A DNA stretch of 21,480 nt, taken from contig CAYYGL010000077.1 in NCBI GenBank assembly GCA_964471235.1, forward strand, positions 1 to 21,480, read 5' to 3'. Both the position numbers and the translations under genes were made by a program. The DNA is from CAYYGL01 sp964471235. Its GTDB lineage: Bacteria; Calditrichota; Calditrichia; RBG-13-44-9; J075. Shown here in pieces: positions 8,951 to 16,448 of the stretch. Under the pieces are notes generated by a model. It saw only the letters and a list, made by a program, of their open reading frames with translations, was not told the origin of the DNA and searched no databases. Position 1 is the first letter of the stretch. Every line of letters begins with the position of its first letter.

Positions 8951-10975
8951 CTACTTCCCGGAAAAGGTCACCCGCTTCCCGATGGAACTTAATCCCAGCA
9001 GGGCATCCGCTGTGGAAAAGATTTCCGGTAAAAATTTCAATTCGGCGCGTGGGCCCTTTGCCTGGTCAATCAGTTTCTCGGCTATATGCAGGGCAACGGG
9101 CGCTTTGCGCTGAATGGTTTTCACCAACTGCTCCGCTTCCTCCGTCGGGAGGGTGGATTCCCTGATCTCATTGCTTAAAATCTGCTGTACCGTGTGACGA
9201 TTAAAGAAGTCTGTTAGAGCTGCCCAGGGGGTGTTTTCCAGTGATTTCCGTGGAACGGGCTCCGGGATGGCAAATTCGCCCGCTTTCAACGCCAGAAAAT
9301 CTTCCGGCTCCAATACTGCATCAATCAACCCGATTTCCAGCGCTGTGGACGCGGACAGCATTTTCCCGGTGTAAATCAGATATTTGGTCAATGCTTTGCC
9401 GATGCGTTGTTGCGTGCGAAATGTGCCGCCCAATCCCGGGTAAATCCCGATGCCGGTCTCCGGGTATGCCATGAGTGCTTTGGGAGACGCTACAATGACA
9501 TCGGCGCACAATGCCAATTCCAATCCGCCGCCCAGCGCCAGACCATTTATCGCTGCCACCACCGTTTTGGGAGAGCGGTCTATCTGTTCATACAGGGTCT
9601 GCCCCTTCTCGGTAAATTCAACGATTCGATCTGTCCGGTTCTGTTTGATGTTATCCACAAAAAACTTGATATCCGCCCCGGCAACAAACGCTTTTCCACT
9701 GCCGGTTAGCAAAATGGTTTCCACGTTCGGGTCTGTTAGCGCCCGGTCAAATTGTTCCGATAACTGGGAAATCACTGTTTCATTGATGGCGTTTAAGTCC
9801 TCCGGGCGACGGATGGTAATTATGGCAACTTTGCCTTTTCTATCCAATTCCACAAACTGTAAGGTTCGGGAAGTACTGCTTATGGAATTCGGAACATTCA
9901 CCTGGTAACGGTCAGCTACCTGGCGGATCAGGCGCGCCACTTCTTCATCGCCCTGCCGGTTCATCAGCTCAATCGGACCATACCGCCACCGCAAGCCAAT
10001 TCGGGCACCCCGGTTGAGTTCCGTTGCCGAACAGACCTGCTCGTCCAGTATCTGGGCGCATACCAGGAAGACCGTGCCCAGCATCCGTTCCCGGATGGTG
10101 CGGGCGACCGTTTCATCCACATCTTCTACCGGCGTAGCGCCAATTTCCCAGGGTTGGTTGGCTTTTGCCTGTTTTTCCAGTAATCCTGCCACCCGGTAAA
10201 GAGGACCAAAGGATGACAGGGTCTTCTGGGCATGATAGGCGATGGGCACCCCTGTGGCGTTCATCAACGCAAAGGGACCCATCCCGATATGAAAGGTGTT
10301 CATGCAGACGGTGTCAATGGTCGCGGGGTCTGCCACGCCCTCTTCCAGAAGACGAACGGCTTCGTTCAGCCAGGGCACAAAGAAACGGTTCACCGCAAAT
10401 CCGTATACATCTTTGCAGTATATTGGGTCTTTCCCGGTGAGTTCGGCAAAGCGGGAAGCGGTGGAAATAGTCTCAGAAGAAGTTTGTTTCCCGGGAATAA
10501 TTTCCACCAGGCGATTCTTGGCAGCGTGGTAAAAATAGTGCATCCCGATAAAATTCTCCGGGTGACGATAAGTAGCTGCCAATTCGGTAATCGAAAATGA
10601 AGAGGTATTGGTTGCCAGAATGGTTTCCGGCGGGAGGATTTCGTTCAATTGCTCAAAGAGGGCGGATTTCGCCGGAAAGTCCTCGAATATCGCTTCTACT
10701 ACCAGGTCGCAATCAGACAGCTCTTGCAGGGTATCGCTGCCCTGGATGCGGGAGAGGATCGCCTGGGTTTGTGCCTCGTTGAACAGCTTTCGTTGAACGG
10801 CTTCATGTAACGTGTTTTGAATGCCGGATATCCCTCGCTTCACAAAACCCATTTCCCGGTCAACCAGCACCACCGGGAAACCTTCTTGAGCAAATTTTTG
10901 TGCCAGGGCGGACCCCATGGTGCCGGCACCGACGACTCCTACTTTCCGAATGTGCTTCATGGTTTCATACTCCAT
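8951..10975 (-). CDS. 3-hydroxyacyl-CoA dehydrogenase / enoyl-CoA hydratase fusion
   Basis: This 674-residue bifunctional beta-oxidation enzyme has an NAD-dependent L-3-hydroxyacyl-CoA dehydrogenase first and a crotonase second. The Rossmann motif GAGTMG is at 16-21, and His146 (GMHYF) and Glu158 (RLVEII) match the catalytic His-Glu pair. The crotonase domain begins near 375, with oxyanion-hole segments AFVAGADI (429-436) and LALGGGLELAL (479-489), and both acid residues Glu486 and Glu506. The order is reversed relative to FadB (hydratase first) and matches the archaeal Metallosphaera-type fusion. Beside Oah and a thiolase, it probably oxidises 3-hydroxypimelyl-CoA; it could also hydrate crotonyl-CoA and oxidise 3-hydroxybutyryl-CoA after glutaryl-CoA breakdown. 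An internal ATG at 10960 (MKHIRKV, preceded by GGAG) is a credible alternative start. Confidence 0.94.
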   Translation of the reverse strand: MEYETMKHIRKVGVVGAGTMGSALAQKFAQEGFPVVLVDREMGFVKRGISGIQNTLHEAVQRKLFNEAQTQAILSRIQGSDTLQELSDCDLVVEAIFEDFPAKSALFEQLNEILPPETILATNTSSFSITELAATYRHPENFIGMHYFYHAAKNRLVEIIPGKQTSSETISTASRFAELTGKDPIYCKDVYGFAVNRFFVPWLNEAVRLLEEGVADPATIDTVCMNTFHIGMGPFALMNATGVPIAYHAQKTLSSFGPLYRVAGLLEKQAKANQPWEIGATPVEDVDETVARTIRERMLGTVFLVCAQILDEQVCSATELNRGARIGLRWRYGPIELMNRQGDEEVARLIRQVADRYQVNVPNSISSTSRTLQFVELDRKGKVAIITIRRPEDLNAINETVISQLSEQFDRALTDPNVETILLTGSGKAFVAGADIKFFVDNIKQNRTDRIVEFTEKGQTLYEQIDRSPKTVVAAINGLALGGGLELALCADVIVASPKALMAYPETGIGIYPGLGGTFRTQQRIGKALTKYLIYTGKMLSASTALEIGLIDAVLEPEDFLALKAGEFAIPEPVPRKSLENTPWAALTDFFNRHTVQQILSNEIRESTLPTEEAEQLVKTIQRKAPVALHIAEKLIDQAKGPRAELKFLPEIFSTADALLGLSSIGKRVTFSGK

Positions 10976-11002
10976 TTTTTTCCGTCTGTTTTTTTTTAAA
11001 CA

Positions 11003-12358
11003 TTAATTCACATACACGGTGGATTCCCATGATTCCATTTCAAAAATCGGTATTTTAGGGATAAGCGCTTCCCCGCCGCCGCGCAGGCTGTACGGCGGAA
11101 AGGTGCGAAACATTAAGCGAACTTTAACCGCTAACACGCTTCCCGGTGGCGCAGTTACAGGTATTTGATAACTACCGGTTCGGGATTGAAAGGCGGGAAT
11201 GCTGCCCATGGAAATCGAATCCGCGGTAAATACATTTGCCGGTTGACCATTGAGATACAGTGAACTCTGGAACATCACCAGGTCCGGGTCTCCGTTGGGA
11301 TTCAGTTCGCTATGGCTATCCATCAAATCCCCATTGGCATCAAAGTAGCCGGATTTGTAGAGCGTATCACTTCCGCTGGTCACGGTGACTTCCAGCCACA
11401 TCTGGCGCACAAACGTAACCGAGGAGGGGATGTCATGACCGGTGCGGTCATTTTTTACGCGGCATTTTAAATTGAGCGTGCCGTTTGCTGCCACGGTGTC
11501 CGGGGCGGTCACGGTCATGTCCACCGCATTTTGTAAAAGCTGTTCTATTCTTTGATGCTGCTCTGTCTGCCCGGGAAAATTGTCTAACAGGGCAATATCC
11601 ACCCCGATAAAATCATGATGGTGTAAGTTCTCCCGCACCGGTCCGTTAAGCGCCGCCTGACCGGTATAGGTCTCCATGTGGCAGGTTTGACATTCCACCC
11701 CCATCGGGCTGTAGGGACTGTTTACCCATTCGGTAAAGGTGATTTCCGCCAGCAAGCCGTTTCGGTTGATTAAGTCATGGCAGGGCAGGCAGGCATCCGA
11801 TTGATGGAACATCACATTATATGAAGAAGTGTGAAAAGAGTTGGCTGCCGGGTCTTCAATGGAGCCGAAGCGGTTACCACTTTTTACATCGTAATGGTAT
11901 ACCGTATTGGGATTTGCGGTTGGCGATGGCGCAGACATCAGATGGCACACATCGCAGGTAACCCCTTCCTTAATGAGCGGATCCGCATTCTCCTTGTCAA
12001 CCTCAGCGGTTAATTCCCCGGTCAGCGTTCCGATGGGGCTGTGGCACTGCACACAGAAAGTGCCCAGGACGTCTGTGCCTACCTCGTTTCGAACTCCTTC
12101 CATCCAGAGCGTATTGACCGGGTCGATAAACGCATAAGCATGCATGGACCTTTGCCATTCGTTGTATTGATTGGGATGGCAGCCTTTGCAGGTTTCGGCG
12201 TTGGAGAAATCGCTGAGCTTCAGGGTGGGAGAAGCCGGGGGTTCTTCGGTTTTGGGCTGAGTGCTTTCTTTGTTGCAAGCGGGAAAGAAGAACAGAGCAG
12301 AAAAAATCACTGGTAAAAAGAAATAAAAATGAAGGGATGAAGGTATTTTTGATGTCAT
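11003..12358 (-). CDS. Pentaheme c-type cytochrome lipoprotein (cytochrome c554-like)
   Basis: This 451-residue exported electron-transfer protein begins with a basic, hydrophobic signal sequence ending in FFPAC, a lipobox-like site that would lipidate Cys28. Five CXXCH heme sites follow: CKGCH (57), CVQCH (102), CDVCH (135), CLPCH (190) and CQTCH (223), with extra histidines (HHHDF near 247) that could ligate hemes. The spacing resembles the cytochrome c554 / multiheme family. Residues about 270-451 lack hemes and look beta-rich, containing NDRTGHDIPSSVTFVRQMW. The start at 12358 has AAGGA seven bases upstream. It lies between Dch and the dehydrogenase fusion on the same strand, with long spacers on its upstream side, so it may have its own promoter. 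A link to disposal of electrons from the pathway is only an inference from position. Confidence 0.9.
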   Translation of the reverse strand: MTSKIPSSLHFYFFLPVIFSALFFFPACNKESTQPKTEEPPASPTLKLSDFSNAETCKGCHPNQYNEWQRSMHAYAFIDPVNTLWMEGVRNEVGTDVLGTFCVQCHSPIGTLTGELTAEVDKENADPLIKEGVTCDVCHLMSAPSPTANPNTVYHYDVKSGNRFGSIEDPAANSFHTSSYNVMFHQSDACLPCHDLINRNGLLAEITFTEWVNSPYSPMGVECQTCHMETYTGQAALNGPVRENLHHHDFIGVDIALLDNFPGQTEQHQRIEQLLQNAVDMTVTAPDTVAANGTLNLKCRVKNDRTGHDIPSSVTFVRQMWLEVTVTSGSDTLYKSGYFDANGDLMDSHSELNPNGDPDLVMFQSSLYLNGQPANVFTADSISMGSIPAFQSRTGSYQIPVTAPPGSVLAVKVRLMFRTFPPYSLRGGGEALIPKIPIFEMESWESTVYVN

Positions 12359-12706
12359 GGCATTTTCCTTTTTATAAGATTATGTGACCGGATAATGTGA
12401 GAACGAACCACGAAAAAAATGTTGTTGAGAAGCGTATTTTCCAACAGAGTGACGTTTCAAATAAATAATCTTTTATTTTATAACACTTTAAGTGCTTTAA
12501 CAAAACTTTGGTTGACTGTCTCCACAGTTCATTCAACTCACCCCCTATTTCCCTCTTGTAAGAGAGGGGGATTAAGGGGGAGAGTTCAAAACGTTTCCAA
12601 TTTTCACATAACCATTATTTACAGAGCTAAACCGTTAGCAGAAATCAAAAAGACAAGATAACTTAATTGAAACGGCAAGAGTGACCCTGTCTTCTGGCGG
12701 TAAGGA
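12359..12706. other. Intergenic region between Dch and cytochrome genes
   Basis: These 348 bases hold no credible gene. They are AT-rich near the cytochrome start and probably contain its promoter. A small palindrome CACTTTAAGTG lies at 12484-12494, and a dispersed GC-rich palindrome at 12535-12586. No confident -35/-10 pair was found. Confidence 0.5.
12535..12586. repeat. Dispersed palindromic repeat, copy A
   Basis: This 52-base element begins with AACTCACCCCCTATTTCCCT and ends with GGGGGATTAAGGGGGAGAGTT-type sequence. It folds around a CTCTT-GT-AAGAG centre. A second copy lies at 17605-17660. The AACTC...GAGTT ends and foldback shape suggest a REP- or MITE-like intergenic element. Confidence 0.8.
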
Positions 12707-13480
12707 TTATGAATTTGTCCACTGTGGTGTTCGCTTTTCGATGAACGCAGCAATTCCCTCATTGGCGTCGTGGGTTTCCATCAATTCTTCTACATAGAAT
12801 TTTTCCAGAAGAGCAAGCCCGGTTTTCACGGTTTCATTAAATCCGTTCCGTGCAGCTTTAACTCCGAATCGAAGGGAAGATGCGCTTTTGGGCAGAATGT
12901 GCTGTTCGATGAAGTTCTCCACCCCGGCAGTCAATGATTCCGGGTCGGGAAACACATTGTTGAGCAACCCCAGGTTCTGGGCTTCCTGGGCGGAGACGGT
13001 TTTGCCGGTCAACAGCAATTCTTCCGCCCGGGCATAGCCGATTTTCAGCGGGAGCAGAACGGACGCCGGGGGAGGGAAGACGCCCAGAACAATCTCCGGC
13101 TGCCCCAGGCGAGCCCCTTGTTCGGCAAACAAAAAATTGCACATCAGCGCCAGCTCCAGCCCGCCCCCCAGGCAGAATCCGGAAATTTTCGCCAGAGCGG
13201 GGATGCTCAATTCAATCAACTCATAAAACACCTGGTGAAAACTTTTGAGCATCCCGGCAACGTGCTCCTTTTGGTGTTCTTCCACACTGGCGCCGTAAGA
13301 GAAATGATCACCAGCGCCTTCAAAGATGATCAACTTCAGGCTGTGGTTATCTTTAAAGTTGTGCAGCGTTTTGAGCAGTTCGCCCATCATCGTTCGGTCC
13401 AGCACATTCCCCTTCGGATGGTTCAGGGTGATCGTGGCGACAGCTTCCTGGTGTGAAAATGTGGTGAGAATTTTTTCCAT
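12707..13480 (-). CDS. dch: Cyclohexa-1,5-diene-1-carbonyl-CoA hydratase
   Basis: This 257-residue crotonase-fold enzyme is assigned to Dch (BamR), which adds water to the dienoyl-CoA product of benzoyl-CoA reductase to give 6-hydroxycyclohex-1-ene-1-carbonyl-CoA. Features supporting Dch over a generic enoyl-CoA hydratase are LNHPKGNVLD (19-28) and DHFSYGASVEEH (58-69), where ordinary hydratases have a form like AFxAGADI. Also present are LGGGLELALMC (104-114) with Glu109, and LGQPEIVLGVFPPPAS (125-140) with Glu129. The length is normal. The start has GAGGG about nine bases upstream. It sits 75 bases after the membrane-protein gene and close to Oah and Had, which act on its product. If the subfamily call is wrong it would still be an enoyl-CoA hydratase/isomerase. 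Confidence 0.88.
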   Translation of the reverse strand: MEKILTTFSHQEAVATITLNHPKGNVLDRTMMGELLKTLHNFKDNHSLKLIIFEGAGDHFSYGASVEEHQKEHVAGMLKSFHQVFYELIELSIPALAKISGFCLGGGLELALMCNFLFAEQGARLGQPEIVLGVFPPPASVLLPLKIGYARAEELLLTGKTVSAQEAQNLGLLNNVFPDPESLTAGVENFIEQHILPKSASSLRFGVKAARNGFNETVKTGLALLEKFYVEELMETHDANEGIAAFIEKRTPQWTNS

Positions 13481-13555
13481 TTTTTAATCCCTCTGTTGAT
13501 GCTTTCAGAAATTGTTGACTTAGTAGTTCTGTTGTGACCCCACCGAAAAAATTTT

Positions 13556-14224
13556 TCATCCGGTATTCTTTTCTTGGCCGGAGCGAATGGAGGACATCAT
13601 GCCATATCCCATGAGCAAATACCCCGGTATAAAAAGCCCCCACCAAAAATTACCCGGGGTAAATTCGAGAAAACCCGTTCTGCCGCTTTCAAGCAGCAGC
13701 GGGATGACCGGTTGAAAAAAAGACCCCAGCACCAGCAATGCACCAACCACAAAGATGGTTACCTGCCCCCGGGTTAATATTACCGGCCGGGAGGAGAGCA
13801 ACACCCATCCTCCCCAGATGATAAAAAGAACGGAGATCAGCGCCGGGCAGATCCAGGGACCCAGCCAGACAATGGGAATTAAAAACAGGATATCCCATTC
13901 CAGCCAGGCAACCGGCCAACCGATGAGCACTTTTAACCAGATATAGTAAAACAAGTCCCATACGCCAAATAAAAACACGAAGGCGGCAAACGTACGGGTG
14001 GCATTTTTAGCGCTCACCAGCCGGGCAATGCTGTACATCATCACCACTGTGGCTGCTTCCCTGCCCAGTTCCACCGCCAGGTCAAAATTGGTGAATAATT
14101 TGGGCGGAAAGAGCTTCAGGATGTTTTCCGGGTAATACAGTTCCCGTAAATAAACCACGATGGCGGATTCCAGGTACGCCATGGCGATGGCAAACAGTGC
14201 TAACCAGAAAAGGGTGCGTTTCAT
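13556..14224 (-). CDS. Unknown polytopic membrane protein
   Basis: I do not recognise this 222-residue protein. It has about six or seven hydrophobic segments, starting with a signal-anchor-like helix (FWLALFAIAMAYLESAIVVY). Between helices are aromatic and acidic patches such as YLRELYYPENI and WDLFYYIWLKVLIGWPVAWL. No transporter or enzyme motif is visible. The ATG lies seven bases past the Oah stop, and its ribosome-binding site (AGGAGTAGAGGT) overlaps the Oah end, so the two are probably cotranscribed and translationally linked. Dch follows 75 bases later. The position inside the ring-cleavage genes suggests a membrane function for aromatic or intermediate handling, but it could be an unrelated passenger. 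Confidence 0.85.
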   Translation of the reverse strand: MKRTLFWLALFAIAMAYLESAIVVYLRELYYPENILKLFPPKLFTNFDLAVELGREAATVVMMYSIARLVSAKNATRTFAAFVFLFGVWDLFYYIWLKVLIGWPVAWLEWDILFLIPIVWLGPWICPALISVLFIIWGGWVLLSSRPVILTRGQVTIFVVGALLVLGSFFQPVIPLLLESGRTGFLEFTPGNFWWGLFIPGYLLMGYGMMSSIRSGQEKNTG

Positions 14225-14231
14225 CGGACCT

Positions 14232-15326
14232 CTACTCCTTGTATTGCGGGGAGATTTCCCGTATCAGTTCATCATTCCACTCATGCCCTTCGGCTAATAA
14301 TTGGCGCAGGCGGATAAAATCCACCTCGCGGTTGCCTTTCGGTCCTTCATTGAACGCCCGGAAACCCGCTTTGGCTTCGGTCATCATATTTAATGCCAGC
14401 CAATCCCGATTGCTCTCTTTATTTTTATCCCAGTGCTCCAGTTTTTTCTTGCGGATGGAATTGATGGTCATGCTTAAACAGTTGGGGAAAGTGTACAACA
14501 GTTGGGTGGAGAGTTTTTCCACCGCTTTATCCAGCAGGGAGAGGTCTACTTCCCCGGATTTGAGAAGCTCCTTTGCCTGCTGACGCGCATCACCGGATTT
14601 GGGCATGCCGTAAATAATTTCCCCCCGCTCATTCACCCAACGATCGGTGTAAACCATGGGGTTGGGAATAAATTCCCCGTCTACCTTGAGCGCGGGTACG
14701 ATTTCGGTTAATAAGCCGTAACGATATGCCAGATGTGCGCTCCAGGGTTCACAAACCGTGCAGGAATACATCGCTTGTTCAATGCCCACGAACAGGTGGA
14801 GGAAGTCTGTGGAGCCGCCCACCGGTGCGCTGCCGTGACGAGGACCAGCCTGACCGAAGCGGGCTAAATCCTGGGCAATGGAGAAATCGCATGCCATGCC
14901 GATTTCCTGCCCCCCGGCGATACGCATCCCGTTTACCCGATTGATCACCGGTTTGTCGCACATTAATATGGTGGAGACCATATCGTTGAAAAGCCGCATG
15001 TATTGCTTGTACTCCTGGGGATTCCCGGCGTAGTATTCGGCATATTCCTTGGTGTTGCCGCCGGTACAGAACGCCCGATTTCCCACCCCGGTAAACACCA
15101 CCGCATTTACCGAGCGGTCATTGGATGCCTGGCGAAATGCCAGGATGACCTCTTTTACCATCCGGGTGGTATACGAATTTAACTGCTCCGGGTTGTTGAG
15201 GATAATCCAGGCGTCATAAATGCCTTCTACCGGGCGTCCATCCTGGTCATAACAGGGACGCTTTTCGTAAAGGATGCCGGTAAATTCCACGCTGGTGAGA
15301 TCATGATCTTTCAGTTCTTTCATCAT
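14232..15326 (-). CDS. oah: 6-oxocyclohex-1-ene-1-carbonyl-CoA hydrolase (Oah/BamA)
   Basis: This 364-residue crotonase-superfamily ring hydrolase adds water twice to 6-oxocyclohex-1-ene-1-carbonyl-CoA and opens the ring to 3-hydroxypimelyl-CoA. It is the diagnostic enzyme (bamA marker) of anaerobic benzoyl-CoA degradation. Family-defining stretches are AFCTGGNTKEYAEYYAGNPQ (85-104), NRVNGMRIAGGQEIGMACDF (129-148), FGQAGPRHGSAPVGGSTDFL (157-176) and TFPNCLSMTINSIRKKKLEHW near 287. The length is as expected for Oah and about 100 residues longer than a plain enoyl-CoA hydratase. GAGGGAAGA precedes two adjacent ATGs (15326 and 15323). It is followed at seven bases by the membrane-protein gene and preceded by a 159-base spacer with GC-rich palindromes. 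Confidence 0.95.
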   Translation of the reverse strand: MMKELKDHDLTSVEFTGILYEKRPCYDQDGRPVEGIYDAWIILNNPEQLNSYTTRMVKEVILAFRQASNDRSVNAVVFTGVGNRAFCTGGNTKEYAEYYAGNPQEYKQYMRLFNDMVSTILMCDKPVINRVNGMRIAGGQEIGMACDFSIAQDLARFGQAGPRHGSAPVGGSTDFLHLFVGIEQAMYSCTVCEPWSAHLAYRYGLLTEIVPALKVDGEFIPNPMVYTDRWVNERGEIIYGMPKSGDARQQAKELLKSGEVDLSLLDKAVEKLSTQLLYTFPNCLSMTINSIRKKKLEHWDKNKESNRDWLALNMMTEAKAGFRAFNEGPKGNREVDFIRLRQLLAEGHEWNDELIREISPQYKE

Positions 15327-15371
15327 TCTTCCCTCTGAGTGTGTGTAACAGGTTTAATGGATGAACCCCCG

Positions 15372-15404
15372 CCCCGGCGTAAACCCCGGGGCTGAGTTCC
15401 ACTA
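15372..15404. repeat. CCCGG-TAAACCCCGGG repeat, copy 1
   Basis: The sequence CCCCGGCGTAAACCCCGGGG lies upstream of Oah. It closely resembles a stretch 130 bases away at 15502-15534, with a shared core TAAACCCCGGG and a similar downstream tail ending in TCC-CT-AAA. Confidence 0.6.
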
Positions 15405-15416
15405 AACTTCGTTGTT

Positions 15417-15436
15417 CACCCCGATAAATCGGGGTG
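15417..15436. repeat. Perfect GC-rich hairpin upstream of Oah
   Basis: CACCCCGATAAATCGGGGTG is a 9-bp perfect stem with a two-base AA loop, in the spacer between the radical SAM gene and Oah. No T-run follows on the minus strand, so it is not a classical terminator. It could act as a processing site, an attenuator, or be a REP-like repeat. Confidence 0.7.
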
Positions 15437-15485
15437 TTAATGAGAAGGTGCACGATTGTTTAATCAAAACTCCCTGTCCCCAGGG

Positions 15486-16448
15486 TCAATAACATTGCTC
15501 CATCCCGGAATAAACCCCGGGACTGTTCTCCTCAAAATTTAACTCGCTGCAGGAAGTGCCGGAAGAAAAGCAGGCATAACAGCGATGATGTTTGAGCATG
15601 ATCCGAATTCGCATGGCTTCCCGCAGGGAGGACCCCAAATCGTAGTCCCGGTCATCATCCACCAGAGTGCAGGCATAAACGCGCATCCGACCGTCTTTTT
15701 TCAGCACCATTTTGCTGAAGTTGCACATGAATTCCGCCCGGCTCGCCGCAGTGTGGTACCGGGTCATGCAGTCTTCCGTGATATGGGGAACGGAGGGAGA
15801 TTCACCCGGGGCGTATAAATTGGGGAAGACAATCATGGGTAAATCCTCCGGCAGCCCGACTGACCGGAAGAAAGGCCGGTAGGCGCGGTTTACTTCGCTG
15901 CGATTTTCCCCGGGCGTTTCCAGCCGGGCAACGGATACCGGAAAGCCGGATTGATGCAGTTGTGCCAGTGTTTCCAGGGCGCGCTGAAAATTCCCTTTCC
16001 CCCGGGCGGCATCATGCCGGGCAGGGTCCGGGTAATCCAGGCTGATGCGGAAGCGCAACGGATGGGGTTTGTGAGCCAGCGGCAGCACTTCTGCCATCCG
16101 CATTTGCAGTGGTTTGGTGCCGTTGGTTAACACCAGACAGGGGCGATGCTCCAGGGCGTAACCCAGTATCCGCACGATATCCCGGGTGGTAAACGGCTCT
16201 CCGCCGGTAAAGGAAAATTGTTCCACTCCCAGGGCGAGTGCTTCCTCGATAAACGGTCGGGCGTCTTGAAAGGTGAGAGGTTCAATACGCCGGTCGCCCG
16301 GGGCGGACCCTTCCAGGCAAAAGGGACATGACAGGTTGCAGATGGTTCCGGTATGGAACCAGAGTTCTTTTAAAAATTGCGGTTGAATATACCCCCGGGG
16401 CTGTCCCTCCGGGGTCAATAGCCAGTCCGGTCGATGGATATGGTGCAT
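15486..16448 (-). CDS. Radical SAM protein with SPASM-like C-terminal cysteines
   Basis: This 320-residue radical SAM enzyme has the canonical CxxxCxxC cluster motif as CNLSCPFC (Cys37, 41, 44) and GGEP at 82-85. The C-terminal third carries further cysteines at 227, 242, 260, 290, 293 and 300, in a CNF...YAC...CYAC...C arrangement that suggests an auxiliary iron-sulfur cluster, as in SPASM/twitch proteins. Its substrate is not recognisable. It is translationally coupled to Had: its ATG overlaps the Had stop (TAATG), and a strong GGAGGAGT site lies inside the end of Had. Oah follows. Peptide or cofactor maturation, or an unknown step in aromatic degradation, are possible roles. The last residues (about 305-320) are encoded by a dispersed GC-rich repeat, so the extreme C-terminus may not be conserved. 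Confidence 0.88.
   Translation of the reverse strand: MHHIHRPDWLLTPEGQPRGYIQPQFLKELWFHTGTICNLSCPFCLEGSAPGDRRIEPLTFQDARPFIEEALALGVEQFSFTGGEPFTTRDIVRILGYALEHRPCLVLTNGTKPLQMRMAEVLPLAHKPHPLRFRISLDYPDPARHDAARGKGNFQRALETLAQLHQSGFPVSVARLETPGENRSEVNRAYRPFFRSVGLPEDLPMIVFPNLYAPGESPSVPHITEDCMTRYHTAASRAEFMCNFSKMVLKKDGRMRVYACTLVDDDRDYDLGSSLREAMRIRIMLKHHRCYACFSSGTSCSELNFEENSPGVYSGMEQCY
15502..15534. repeat. CCCGG-TAAACCCCGGG repeat, copy 2, inside radical SAM coding end
   Basis: The sequence TCCCGGAATAAACCCCGGGA matches copy 1 at 15372-15404. Here it is in frame and encodes about residues 305-316 of the radical SAM protein (around EENSPGVYSGM). Confidence 0.55.

Noticed and set aside
15417..15436. Factor-independent terminator before Oah
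   Set aside because: The 9-bp GC-rich stem is strong, but neither strand has a T-run after it, and the flanking genes look like one pathway unit.
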